This document shows, in pieces, positions 56,669 through 64,000 of a stretch of DNA of 64,000 bases. Below the pieces are notes generated by a model. That model worked only from the letters and a program-made list of their open reading frames with translations. It ran no database searches and was not told the origin of the DNA. The position numbers and the translations under genes were made by a program. Every line of letters begins with the position of its first letter. The first letter of the stretch is position 1. Where the stretch lies: the NCBI RefSeq assembly GCF_016865485.1, contig NZ_AP024452.1:2750501-2814500 (forward strand), given 5' to 3'. This DNA is from Luteitalea sp. TBR-22 (lineage in GTDB: Bacteria > Acidobacteriota > Vicinamibacteria > Vicinamibacterales > Vicinamibacteraceae).

Positions 56669-57579
56669 TGCGCGCCCTGATCGTCGACGACGAACCGGCC
56701 GTGCGCCTGCTCCTGTCGCGCATCCTGGCGCGGGACTTCGACTGCCAGGCTGCCAACGCCAGCAACGGCGTCGAGGCACTCGACCTGCTGGCGCGTGGCG
56801 GGTACGACTTCATGCTGCTCGACCTGCTGATGCCGGTGATGAACGGCTTCGAGACCCTGCACGCCATCCGGCATGACGACACGCTGCGTGACCTGCCCGT
56901 GATGGTCATGTCGACGGTGCGCGAGGAAGCGCGGGTTCGCGAAGCCATCGGGCTCGGCGTGGGCACCTACGTCACCAAGCCGCTGCGCCCGGGCGAGGTG
57001 ACCGAGCGACTGACGCGATTCCTGTCGCGGCACGCCAGGCCGTCTCGGCCGGGCGTGCACCCGTGCGCCGACCTGCCGGCCGGGACGGGTGCGGGTGCGC
57101 TGCGGTCGCACGTCGAGGCCGCGGCCGTGCAGGTGTTCGGCATGCAGCTCGGACGTCAGGTCGACGTCGACGCCGACCCGCCACCGGCGGCCGTGGGCGA
57201 CGAGGTCGCCCTGGTTGCCCTCGCGATGACCCGTCCCGATGCCGAGTACCGCCTCCTGCTGCGTGCCTCGCCCGACGTGGCCCGCGTCCTCGCGTCGATG
57301 GCGCGTCCTCACGGGGCCGTCGACGACGTGGCGATCGCCTCGACCATGCAGGACCTCGCCTGGATGCTGGGAGCGCGCCTGCTGACGTCGCTGCGAGGCG
57401 CCGGCGAGGTGGGTGAGCTCGAGGCACCGGCCTCGACGCGCTGGACGCACGTCGATCCGGCTCGGGACGGCGCCACGCTGGCGGAGGTGGACCTGGTGAG
57501 CAGCTGCGGCGACGTGCGTTGCACGGTGCTCGTGCGGGCGCGGCCCTGCCGCGGCGTGCGTGCCGCCAGGCTGCCCTGA
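56668..57579 (+). CDS. Receiver protein with a CheX/CheC-like C-terminal domain
   Basis: 303 residues from ATG 56668, overlapping the hybrid kinase stop by one base (TGATG). The receiver (about 3-120; VDDEPA, LDLLMPVMNG, TKPLRP) is complete. The C-terminal region (about 140-300; EAAAVQVFGMQLGRQVDV, then SMARPHGAVDDVAIASTMQDLAWMLGARLLTSL) resembles CheX/CheC-type phosphatases or FliY-like folds. Its output could be CheY-P-like phosphatase activity on a partner regulator. It is directly upstream of the exopolysaccharide synthase operon. Confidence 0.8.
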   Translation: MRALIVDDEPAVRLLLSRILARDFDCQAANASNGVEALDLLARGGYDFMLLDLLMPVMNGFETLHAIRHDDTLRDLPVMVMSTVREEARVREAIGLGVGTYVTKPLRPGEVTERLTRFLSRHARPSRPGVHPCADLPAGTGAGALRSHVEAAAVQVFGMQLGRQVDVDADPPPAAVGDEVALVALAMTRPDAEYRLLLRASPDVARVLASMARPHGAVDDVAIASTMQDLAWMLGARLLTSLRGAGEVGELEAPASTRWTHVDPARDGATLAEVDLVSSCGDVRCTVLVRARPCRGVRAARLP

Positions 57580-57627
57580 AGGCGCCGCCGCATTCATGCA
57601 GGGTCGCCTCATGCCGATAGGCAGGAC

Positions 57628-59247
57628 ATGAGGCTGCTCGGGCGTATTCCCGTCCTCGGGCCGTTCCTCGTCGAACTGCTCGCTCCCCACACCGTCGTCT
57701 ACCGGCGTCACGGCGACCGTGAGGACCGTGTGCGCCGCCTGCGTGCGCAGGGGCTGGCGATGCTCACCATCGTCACTGGCCTGGCGTACCTGCTGTGGCT
57801 GGTGGGCGTGATCGACTGGAACCATCCGCTGATCGGCGGCGCCTTCCTTGGCGCCGAGATCGGCTGCCTGGGGTTGTTCGTGCTCGCGTCCACCGGTGCA
57901 TGGCGGATGCGCTTCAAGCCGGTGGTGGCACCGATGGCCCTGAAGGCCGTGCCCACCGACATCCTGATCACGGTCTGCGGCGAACCGCTGTCGGTGGTGA
58001 CGCGGACGCTGGAGGCCGCGCTCGCCGTGAGGTGGCCCGGCATCAAGACCGTCTACGTGCTCGACGACAAGGGGAGCGACGAGGTCGAGGCGCTCTCGGC
58101 GCGGCTCGGCGCGGTGTACGTGTCGCGCGCCAAGGACGGCGCCGGCAACAAGGACTACAAGGCCGGCAACCTGAACTACGGGCTGGCGCGGGCACGCGGC
58201 GAGTACGTGATGACCCTCGACGCCGATCAGGTGCCCGAGCCCGACATCCTGGAGCGCATGGCACCCTACCTGACGATCCCGCGGACCGCGTTCGTGCAGT
58301 CGCGGCAGTCGTTCCTGGTGCCCGAGGGCGACCCGTTCTACTGCCAGGACCTGGTCTTCTACAACACGCTGCAGCCGGCCTTCGACGCGCACGACATGGT
58401 GCTGTCGTGCGGGTCGGGTGTGCTGTACCGCCGGGAAGCGCTCGACGAGAACGGCGGCTTCGCCACGTGGAACCTCGTCGAGGACCTGACGACGTCCTAC
58501 GAGCTCCACTCGCGGGGCTGGAAGTCGATCTACTACCCCTACCCGCTGGCGGCCGGCCTGGCGCCGGACACCGTGTGGGGGGTGTACAAGCAGCGCGGCC
58601 AGTGGGCCTTCGACACCATGCGCCTGTTCTTCTGGCGCAATCCGCTGGTGCAGCACGGCCTCGCGTGGCAGAAGCGCATCAACTACTTCATCATCGGGTA
58701 CTCGTACATCACCGCGGGATTCATCGCGCCGCTCTTCTACCTGATCCCGATCTGGACGTACGTGACCGGGCACACGGTGCTCACCGGGCGCGAGATCGAC
58801 TTCGCGCTCTGGCGCACGCTGTACTTCCTCACGATGACCCTGGCGATGCGGTGGCTGTTCCGTCACCACGAGCCGGGCAAGCAGTTCCAGATGCTCGTCG
58901 GGCTGTTCCCGATCTACGCCGCCAACACGATCCGCGCGCTGTTCTACCCGCGCAGCAAGCCGGGCTACACGGTGAACAACCAGAAGCCGGCGCGCCGCAA
59001 GCGCGCCTGGCCGCCCGTCGTGGCGCTGACGCCGCAGCTGGCGTTGCTGCTGGCCAACGCCATCGGCCCCTTCTACGCCCTGTTCATGCACACGACCTCG
59101 CCCCGCATCGTCGCAGCCAACGCCTGCGTGTCGGCGATGGCGATCTGGTCGCTCTCGCACGTCTGCATCGCCGCGCTCGACCGGCACAGCTGGCAGCGCG
59201 AGCGGGACCCGGTGACCTTCTATGCCCTCCCGGCCCGGCACTCGTAA
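57628..59247 (+). CDS. Cellulose-synthase-like processive glycosyltransferase (GT2)
   Basis: 539 residues. The cytosolic GT2 domain has the acidic pairs DDKGSDE (about 146) and LDADQ (about 198), VEDL at about 285 (the TED-like catalytic base), and the processive motif QRGQW (about 323). Membrane helices flank it (two before about residue 70, several after about 370). Compared with BcsA it lacks a PilZ (c-di-GMP) domain and is shorter (BcsA is usually 700-900). It probably polymerises a beta-linked glucan or similar polysaccharide. It overlaps the next gene by 26 bases. Confidence 0.93.
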   Translation: MRLLGRIPVLGPFLVELLAPHTVVYRRHGDREDRVRRLRAQGLAMLTIVTGLAYLLWLVGVIDWNHPLIGGAFLGAEIGCLGLFVLASTGAWRMRFKPVVAPMALKAVPTDILITVCGEPLSVVTRTLEAALAVRWPGIKTVYVLDDKGSDEVEALSARLGAVYVSRAKDGAGNKDYKAGNLNYGLARARGEYVMTLDADQVPEPDILERMAPYLTIPRTAFVQSRQSFLVPEGDPFYCQDLVFYNTLQPAFDAHDMVLSCGSGVLYRREALDENGGFATWNLVEDLTTSYELHSRGWKSIYYPYPLAAGLAPDTVWGVYKQRGQWAFDTMRLFFWRNPLVQHGLAWQKRINYFIIGYSYITAGFIAPLFYLIPIWTYVTGHTVLTGREIDFALWRTLYFLTMTLAMRWLFRHHEPGKQFQMLVGLFPIYAANTIRALFYPRSKPGYTVNNQKPARRKRAWPPVVALTPQLALLLANAIGPFYALFMHTTSPRIVAANACVSAMAIWSLSHVCIAALDRHSWQRERDPVTFYALPARHS

Positions 59248-62200
59248 GCTTCGCGTCGCGGTGGTGGCGCTGTGGCTCCTCGCGGCCCTGGCGGCCGCCT
59301 GGTGGATGGCGCCGCGACAGTCGCCGTCGGTGGTCGTCGAGGCGGCCAGGCTCCAGCGCGCTGGTCGTGTCGAGCAAGCCGCGGCGCTGTTGCGCGGGCT
59401 CTCGCCCGCGGACCTGCGCGACCCGGCCGTCCTCGAACTGCTCGGTGGCGTGGAGCAGGAGCGCGGGCGTCGGCGCGAGGCCGAGGCGGCCTTCGTCACC
59501 GCGCTCCGGCTCGACCCGTCGCGCACGGAAGCGCGCCTGGGCCTGGCGACGGCACTGCTCGGTCGTGGCGCGAGCCGAGAGGCGCTGCCCGTGCTCGCGG
59601 CGGTCGAGGTCCCGGACTCGTTGCCGATCCGCCACCGCTGGCTGTCGCTGGTGGCGCAGTCGGGCGATCCCGCTGCCCTTGCCGAGGCGGCCGCCCGCAC
59701 CCTGTCGCGCGATCCCCGCGACGTGGTGGCGCTCGGTCGCGCGCTCGAGGCTGCGATGCAGGCGCACCAGTGGCCTCGCGCCATCGAGCTCGGGACGCGG
59801 CTCGCGTCGGTCGACCCGGCCGGACGCGAGGCGGCGCTCAACGCCGTCGCGACGGCCCAGGAGGCGTCGGGCGATCTCACCGGAGCGTACGAGACGTGGC
59901 GTGGGCTCGGCGACCGTGCGTCATGGCGCTCGCAGGCGCGCGTCGCGGCAGCACTCGGGCGCACGCACGACGTGATCGTCCTGTGGGAGCAGCATCCGGG
60001 CGAGACGCCGACGGCGGAGGAGCGTGCTGCGCGTGCCTGGGCGATGCAGCAGGCCGGTCGTGCCGCCGACGCCGACGCCGACTATCGCGTCCTGCTCGCG
60101 CAGGGCGCGCTGACACCCGAGGCACGCATCCGGTACGCCTGGTCCTTGGCCGAGCGTGGCAGGCGAGACGAGGCGGCCCGCGTCGCCGCGGTGCTCCCGA
60201 TCACGCCCGCCTCCCGTGAACTGATCACCTTCACGTCGGCCTGGGCCGGCGACGACGCCAGGGCCGCGACGCTGCTGCCGGCGTGGCTCGAGGCGCACCC
60301 GCGCGACGCAGCAGCATGGGCATTGCTCGCCGAGGTGGCGCGCCGCCGCGGCGACGACGCGACGCGGACGCGGGCGCTTGCGCAACTGGCGGCCGTCGAG
60401 GGCGGAAGCGGCCCGGCGCTCCTGGCACTGGCCAGACACCTGTCGGCCTCCGGCCAGACGCATGCCGCCATCGCCGCCTACGAGCGGGCGGTGCACGCGG
60501 GCGAGAAGTCGCCCGAGGTGCTCGACCACCTGAGCGTGTTGCTCGAGCAGCAGGGCCGCACCCGGGCGGCGATCGACGTCCTGCAGCGCCTCGATCGGGC
60601 CGAAGGGCCGAGCGCCGAGCGCCTGGCGCGGGAGGCCCGACTCTGGCGGCGCGCGGGAGATCCTCGTGCGGCCGTCGACGCGTGGACGCGCGCGGTGGCC
60701 GCCAGGCCGTCGTGGGCCGACGATCCGGCCACCCAGGCCGAGATCGTCCGTGCTCACGCCGACGCCGCGTCGTGGGATGCCGCGGCGAAGGCGTTGCCGG
60801 TCGCGCTTCGCGGCCCGGTCGATCCGGACCTCCTTCGCGTGGCGGCCGACGTCGAGACCCATCGCGGGCAAGCCGGCCGGGCCGTCGATCACTTGCTGGC
60901 GTTGTCGCGGCACCGGAGCCTTACCCCCGACGAGCGTCGCTGGCTCGCCGGGCAGGCCGAGGCGGCCCAGCGCCCCGACGTCGCCCTCGCCGAGTACGAC
61001 CGCCTGCTGGCGGCCTCGCCCTCGACGGCAGGCCTGTGGATCAAGATCGCCGAGCTCGAGACGCAGCGCGGACGCCACGGTGCGGCGCTCGACGCCTGGC
61101 GACAGGTGCCGGCCGCAGCGCGTGGCGAGACGTACTGGCGCCAGTACACCTGGGCGGCGGCGCGGGTCGGCGGTGAAGCGGCGATGGCGGCGTACGACGA
61201 AGCCTGGAGCAGCGGGCACGCCGATGCCGCCCAGTGCCTCGAGGCGGCGCGGCTGCACGCGGCCGCCAACCAGCCGCTCGACGCGCTGGCGTGGTACGAG
61301 CGCCACCTTGCCGCGCCGGGTTCGACGTCGGCGGGTCTGGAACTCGAACTGGCGCGGGCGCATCTGGGCGCCGGCCATCCTGCCGACGCGGCGCGCTGGG
61401 CGTCGCGGGCGCGGGCCGACGCGAGCGCGCGCACCGACGCGCTGTACGTCGAGGCGCAGGCACGTCACCTGGCCGGCGAACCGCGCGAGGCGGCGGCGAT
61501 TCTCGAGGAGCTGCTGCGCGACACCAAAGCGCCGGCGCCGGTGACGGGCGAGTGGCTGGCCTGGCTGGCGCGCACGGCGCAGGCGCGTGGCCGGACGCTG
61601 GAGGCCTACGTGCGGTTCGGCGAGGCGCTCGCCCGCGGCGCCGCGCCGGCCTCGGAGTTCTGGCTCGCGCGCGGCGACCTCGCGCACGACCGCGGCGACC
61701 TCTGGCGGGCGCGGCAGGACTACACCGAGGCGTCACGCACCGGCGCGGAGGAGGCCGCCTCGCGACTCGAAGGACTCGCCCCCGAGCGGCGGCCGCTGAT
61801 CGGGCTGCCGACCGAAGTCTTCTGGGACACCAACGACTTCCGTCATGCAAGTGCGGCGGGGCGCTTCTCGCTGTGGCCGACCGACCGGGCGCGAGTCACG
61901 GGCGAGTGGGCGACCGGACGCGTGAGCCAGGGCGCGACGGAGTTCGACCGGTCGGCCGGCACGATCCTGATCGACAGGCTGTATCCGACGGCACGGACGA
62001 CGCTCGGCGGGCAGGTGGGCGTCGAGCAGGCACGCGGCAGGACGCAGCCCCTGTGGCGGGTCGACGGTGCGTGGCACCAGACGGGCGGCCAGGCCGTCCA
62101 GGTGGAAGCGTTCCGCGAGTCGCCCTGGCGTGCCGAGACGTGGGACGCCCGCATGCGCTACAACCGGATCACGGACCTGGCCAGCATCCCGGGCGACTTC

Positions 62201-62677
62201 CACGCGACGGGCGTGCGCGTCGGTGGCGTGCTGCCGATCACCGACCACCAGGAACTGCAGGGCAACGTGGCGATGCGCGACTTCAGCGACGGGAACCGGC
62301 AGTCGCAGGCCTACCTGCAGTACCAGCTGCCGTTGTCGAGCCGACGTGACACGTGGGTCGCCCTGCAGCCCTACGGCTACGTCGAGCAGTGGGCCCGCCC
62401 CGACCCGCGATACTTCAGCCCCGAGCAGCAGGTCACGGCGGGTGCGACGCTGCGGGCCATCGTCACGCGTGGGCCGTGGCAGATCGACATGTCGGCCACG
62501 CCGCAGTACCTCGAGAGCGAGAGCCGCCGCGGCTTCGGCTACTCGGCGGTCGGCAGCCTGCGCCGCGATGCCGGCCCGGTGTCGGTCGGCGTGTCCGGCA
62601 TGGTGTTCGACGACCGCAAGATGGCCTATCGGGTGCAGCGGATCACGCTCGACGTGCAGGTGCCGATCGGACGATGA
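59222..62677 (+). CDS. BcsC-like TPR exporter with C-terminal beta-barrel
   Basis: 1151 residues. A signal segment (about 10-30) precedes an extended array of TPR-like helices (roughly 40-860; GDDARAATLLPAWLEAHP, RDEAARVAAVLPITPA, and many AL-A-LxP repeats). The C-terminal about 280 residues (WDTNDFRHASAAGRF onward) alternate strands with SPEQQVTAGATL and end RVQRITLDVQVPIGR, as in the BcsC barrel. It probably guides and exports the polysaccharide across the outer membrane. Both ends overlap or abut neighbours: 26 bases with the GT2 gene and four with the GH8 gene. Confidence 0.88.
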   Translation: MPSRPGTRKLRVAVVALWLLAALAAAWWMAPRQSPSVVVEAARLQRAGRVEQAAALLRGLSPADLRDPAVLELLGGVEQERGRRREAEAAFVTALRLDPSRTEARLGLATALLGRGASREALPVLAAVEVPDSLPIRHRWLSLVAQSGDPAALAEAAARTLSRDPRDVVALGRALEAAMQAHQWPRAIELGTRLASVDPAGREAALNAVATAQEASGDLTGAYETWRGLGDRASWRSQARVAAALGRTHDVIVLWEQHPGETPTAEERAARAWAMQQAGRAADADADYRVLLAQGALTPEARIRYAWSLAERGRRDEAARVAAVLPITPASRELITFTSAWAGDDARAATLLPAWLEAHPRDAAAWALLAEVARRRGDDATRTRALAQLAAVEGGSGPALLALARHLSASGQTHAAIAAYERAVHAGEKSPEVLDHLSVLLEQQGRTRAAIDVLQRLDRAEGPSAERLAREARLWRRAGDPRAAVDAWTRAVAARPSWADDPATQAEIVRAHADAASWDAAAKALPVALRGPVDPDLLRVAADVETHRGQAGRAVDHLLALSRHRSLTPDERRWLAGQAEAAQRPDVALAEYDRLLAASPSTAGLWIKIAELETQRGRHGAALDAWRQVPAAARGETYWRQYTWAAARVGGEAAMAAYDEAWSSGHADAAQCLEAARLHAAANQPLDALAWYERHLAAPGSTSAGLELELARAHLGAGHPADAARWASRARADASARTDALYVEAQARHLAGEPREAAAILEELLRDTKAPAPVTGEWLAWLARTAQARGRTLEAYVRFGEALARGAAPASEFWLARGDLAHDRGDLWRARQDYTEASRTGAEEAASRLEGLAPERRPLIGLPTEVFWDTNDFRHASAAGRFSLWPTDRARVTGEWATGRVSQGATEFDRSAGTILIDRLYPTARTTLGGQVGVEQARGRTQPLWRVDGAWHQTGGQAVQVEAFRESPWRAETWDARMRYNRITDLASIPGDFHATGVRVGGVLPITDHQELQGNVAMRDFSDGNRQSQAYLQYQLPLSSRRDTWVALQPYGYVEQWARPDPRYFSPEQQVTAGATLRAIVTRGPWQIDMSATPQYLESESRRGFGYSAVGSLRRDAGPVSVGVSGMVFDDRKMAYRVQRITLDVQVPIGR

Positions 62678-63819
62678 CGCTCGCCCGCCCGGCCGCGGTC
62701 CTCCTGATCCTCGTGATCGCGACGGCAGCGGGGTGTCGCCCGGGTGGCCCCCCGCGCACGCCGGACGCGCGGCTCGGGGCACTGTGGTCCAGTTTCCTCG
62801 GCCGATACGTGCGCCCGTCCGGCGCGGTGGTCGATCCGCTGCGCGATGGCCAGGTGTCCTCCGAGGCGCAGTCCTACGCGCTCGTGCGCGCCGTGTGGAT
62901 GCGGGATCGGGCGACGTTCAGGCGCGTGCTGGCGTGGACCGAGGCGCATCTCGATCGGCCGGACGGACTGCGTTCGTGGCTGTGGGACCCGGCCACGGGG
63001 CGGGTGCGCGACGCCAACACCGCCACCGACGGCGACATCGAGATCGCGTGGGCGCTGGCCCTGGCTTCCATCGTGTTCGACGAGCCGGCGTACGCCACGC
63101 GGGCCGCGACGCTGGTGCGGGCGATTCGCACGCAGACCGGCATCCCGGTCGGCGATGCCTGGTTCCCCTCGGCCGGCAACTGGGCGCGCCGCGAGCGCAT
63201 CGTCAACCTCTCGTACTTCTATCCTTACGCGTTCGCCTGGTTCGCCCGCCTCGACCCGCAGGGCAGGTGGGAGGAGGCCACGGCCGTCGGCTACCGCCTG
63301 CTGGCGCGATCGCTGGCGTCGGACCCGGGAGCCCTGCCCGTCGACTTCAACATCGTCTCGCCCGACGGGGAACTGTCGGCGCTGCCCGAGGGGCACATGC
63401 TCGGGCGCACCTTCTCGTTCGACAGCATCCGCATCGTGTGGCGCGTCGACCTGGCCTGCCGGCTGCAGGCCGACCGGCGCGCCTGCGAGCTTGCAGCGAC
63501 CCTCGCCCGGCGCCTCGACGGCATCCTCGCGCGCGATGGTCGCTTCGTGACCAGCTACGACGCGTCGGGCCGGCCGCTGACCCGCGAGACGTCGCTCAGC
63601 TTCCCGGCGGCGTTCCTGCCGGCCATGACCCGGGTGGTGCCCGAGCGTGCCCGCCAGTGGAGGGACACCGACCTGGGCGACGACGCGCTCGACGTGTTGA
63701 TGCGCGCCGACGATCGCTACTACGACGCCAACTGGGCCTGGTTCGGCTTGGCCGCCGCCGACGGCTTCATCGAGCGACGCACGCCCGCCCTCGGCGCGCT
63801 GCGTGCTCCGGCACGCTGA
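62674..63819 (+). CDS. GH8 endoglucanase lipoprotein (BcsZ-like)
   Basis: 381 residues. The signal peptide ends AAGC (lipobox, about 20). GH8 motifs are present: SSEAQSYALVRAVW with the catalytic-acid Glu (about 70), ATDGDIEIAWALA with the catalytic Asp (about 127), WFPSAGNWARRERIVNLSYFYPYAFAW, and PVDFNIVSPDG followed by FSFDSIRIVWRVDLA. It probably trims beta-1,4-glucan during export, as BcsZ does. ATG 62674 overlaps the exporter stop by four bases (ATGA). Confidence 0.92.
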   Translation: MTLARPAAVLLILVIATAAGCRPGGPPRTPDARLGALWSSFLGRYVRPSGAVVDPLRDGQVSSEAQSYALVRAVWMRDRATFRRVLAWTEAHLDRPDGLRSWLWDPATGRVRDANTATDGDIEIAWALALASIVFDEPAYATRAATLVRAIRTQTGIPVGDAWFPSAGNWARRERIVNLSYFYPYAFAWFARLDPQGRWEEATAVGYRLLARSLASDPGALPVDFNIVSPDGELSALPEGHMLGRTFSFDSIRIVWRVDLACRLQADRRACELAATLARRLDGILARDGRFVTSYDASGRPLTRETSLSFPAAFLPAMTRVVPERARQWRDTDLGDDALDVLMRADDRYYDANWAWFGLAAADGFIERRTPALGALRAPAR

Positions 63820-63904
63820 CCGCGCCCCCCGCGCGGCCCCCGACTCGTGGCCCGGGCCCTGTGGCCAGCGTCCGGTCCACGTGCGGTATAGTCGCCGCAC
63901 AGCC

Positions 63905-64000
63905 ATGACGACCCGACTCTCCCTGTCTGCGGCGTGCCTGTTCGCCACGCTGCTTGCTGCCACCCTCGCCGCGCAACAGCCGTCGGCGCCGACCGCACCC
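63905..64000 (+). CDS. Exported protein, 5' end only
   Basis: 32 residues are visible before the window ends. The sequence MTTRLSLSAACLFATLLAAT is a signal peptide, with a probable cleavage after AAQ, followed by Gln/Pro/Ala-rich residues. It follows the GH8 gene by about 85 bases and is codirectional. The remainder lies outside the window, so no function can be given. Confidence 0.6.
   Translation, partial: MTTRLSLSAACLFATLLAATLAAQQPSAPTAP

Overview
The window is GC-rich bacterial chromosome with dense, largely housekeeping gene content. Several traits point to an acidobacterium, probably of the Vicinamibacteria/Luteitalea type: a von Willebrand A protein of the kind common in Acidobacteria, two PEP-CTERM secreted proteins, a DUF5916 outer-membrane-type protein, tandem secreted M20 hydrolases, a diheme-type cytochrome, and FixJ-type regulators. 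This placement is inference from gene content; no rRNA is present.

Layout. 1-7.2 kb: the 3' end of a molybdenum hydroxylase large subunit with a strong terminator, a laminin-B-like secreted protein, mgtE, then recO-glyQ-glyS. 7.3-13.3 kb: pyruvate phosphate dikinase, corA, mutL. 13.4-14.8 kb: an IS110-family element of the IS1111 type, with 15-bp subterminal inverted repeats and a long structured non-coding 3' region. 14.8-17.0 kb (minus): a SpoU/TrmH methyltransferase and rarA. 17.1-25.2 kb: greA, a degenerate patatin-like membrane protein, a trans-sulfuration PLP enzyme, a DHH phosphoesterase (minus), a VWA protein and uvrB. 25.2-29 kb: an Mla-type lipid transport operon (permease, ATPase, MCE protein) and small envelope proteins. 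29-32.8 kb: PEP-CTERM protein, HAD phosphatase, a GT-C-like membrane protein and an IS3 transposase remnant. 32.8-36.1 kb (minus): two tandem paralogous M20 hydrolases. 36.2-41.2 kb: prfC, a GDSL esterase, a PD40 propeller protein, serA. 41.3-49.1 kb: membrane, cytochrome, methyltransferase, DUF5916, unknown membrane pair, and small lipoprotein/secreted genes.

50.4-64 kb is the most coherent region. A FixJ-type regulator converges on a minus-strand receiver plus two paralogous GAF histidine kinases. Next comes a plus-strand hybrid kinase with an HPt domain and a receiver protein with a CheX-like tail. These lead into a cellulose-synthase-like operon: a GT2 synthase, a TPR/beta-barrel BcsC-like protein and a GH8 glucanase lipoprotein. 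No BcsB and no PilZ domain are visible, so this resembles a stripped-down exopolysaccharide export system next to a phosphorelay cluster.

Between genes there is a recurring class of short-period repeats (heptamer-like GGGAGTC arrays, CCTTCGG arrays, GGCTCAG arrays and AT-rich AAATTC arrays). Several have inverted arms around a core, and one has been absorbed into the end of a coding frame. A separate 24-bp minisatellite of eight units lies in the divergent gap at 44.0-44.3 kb.
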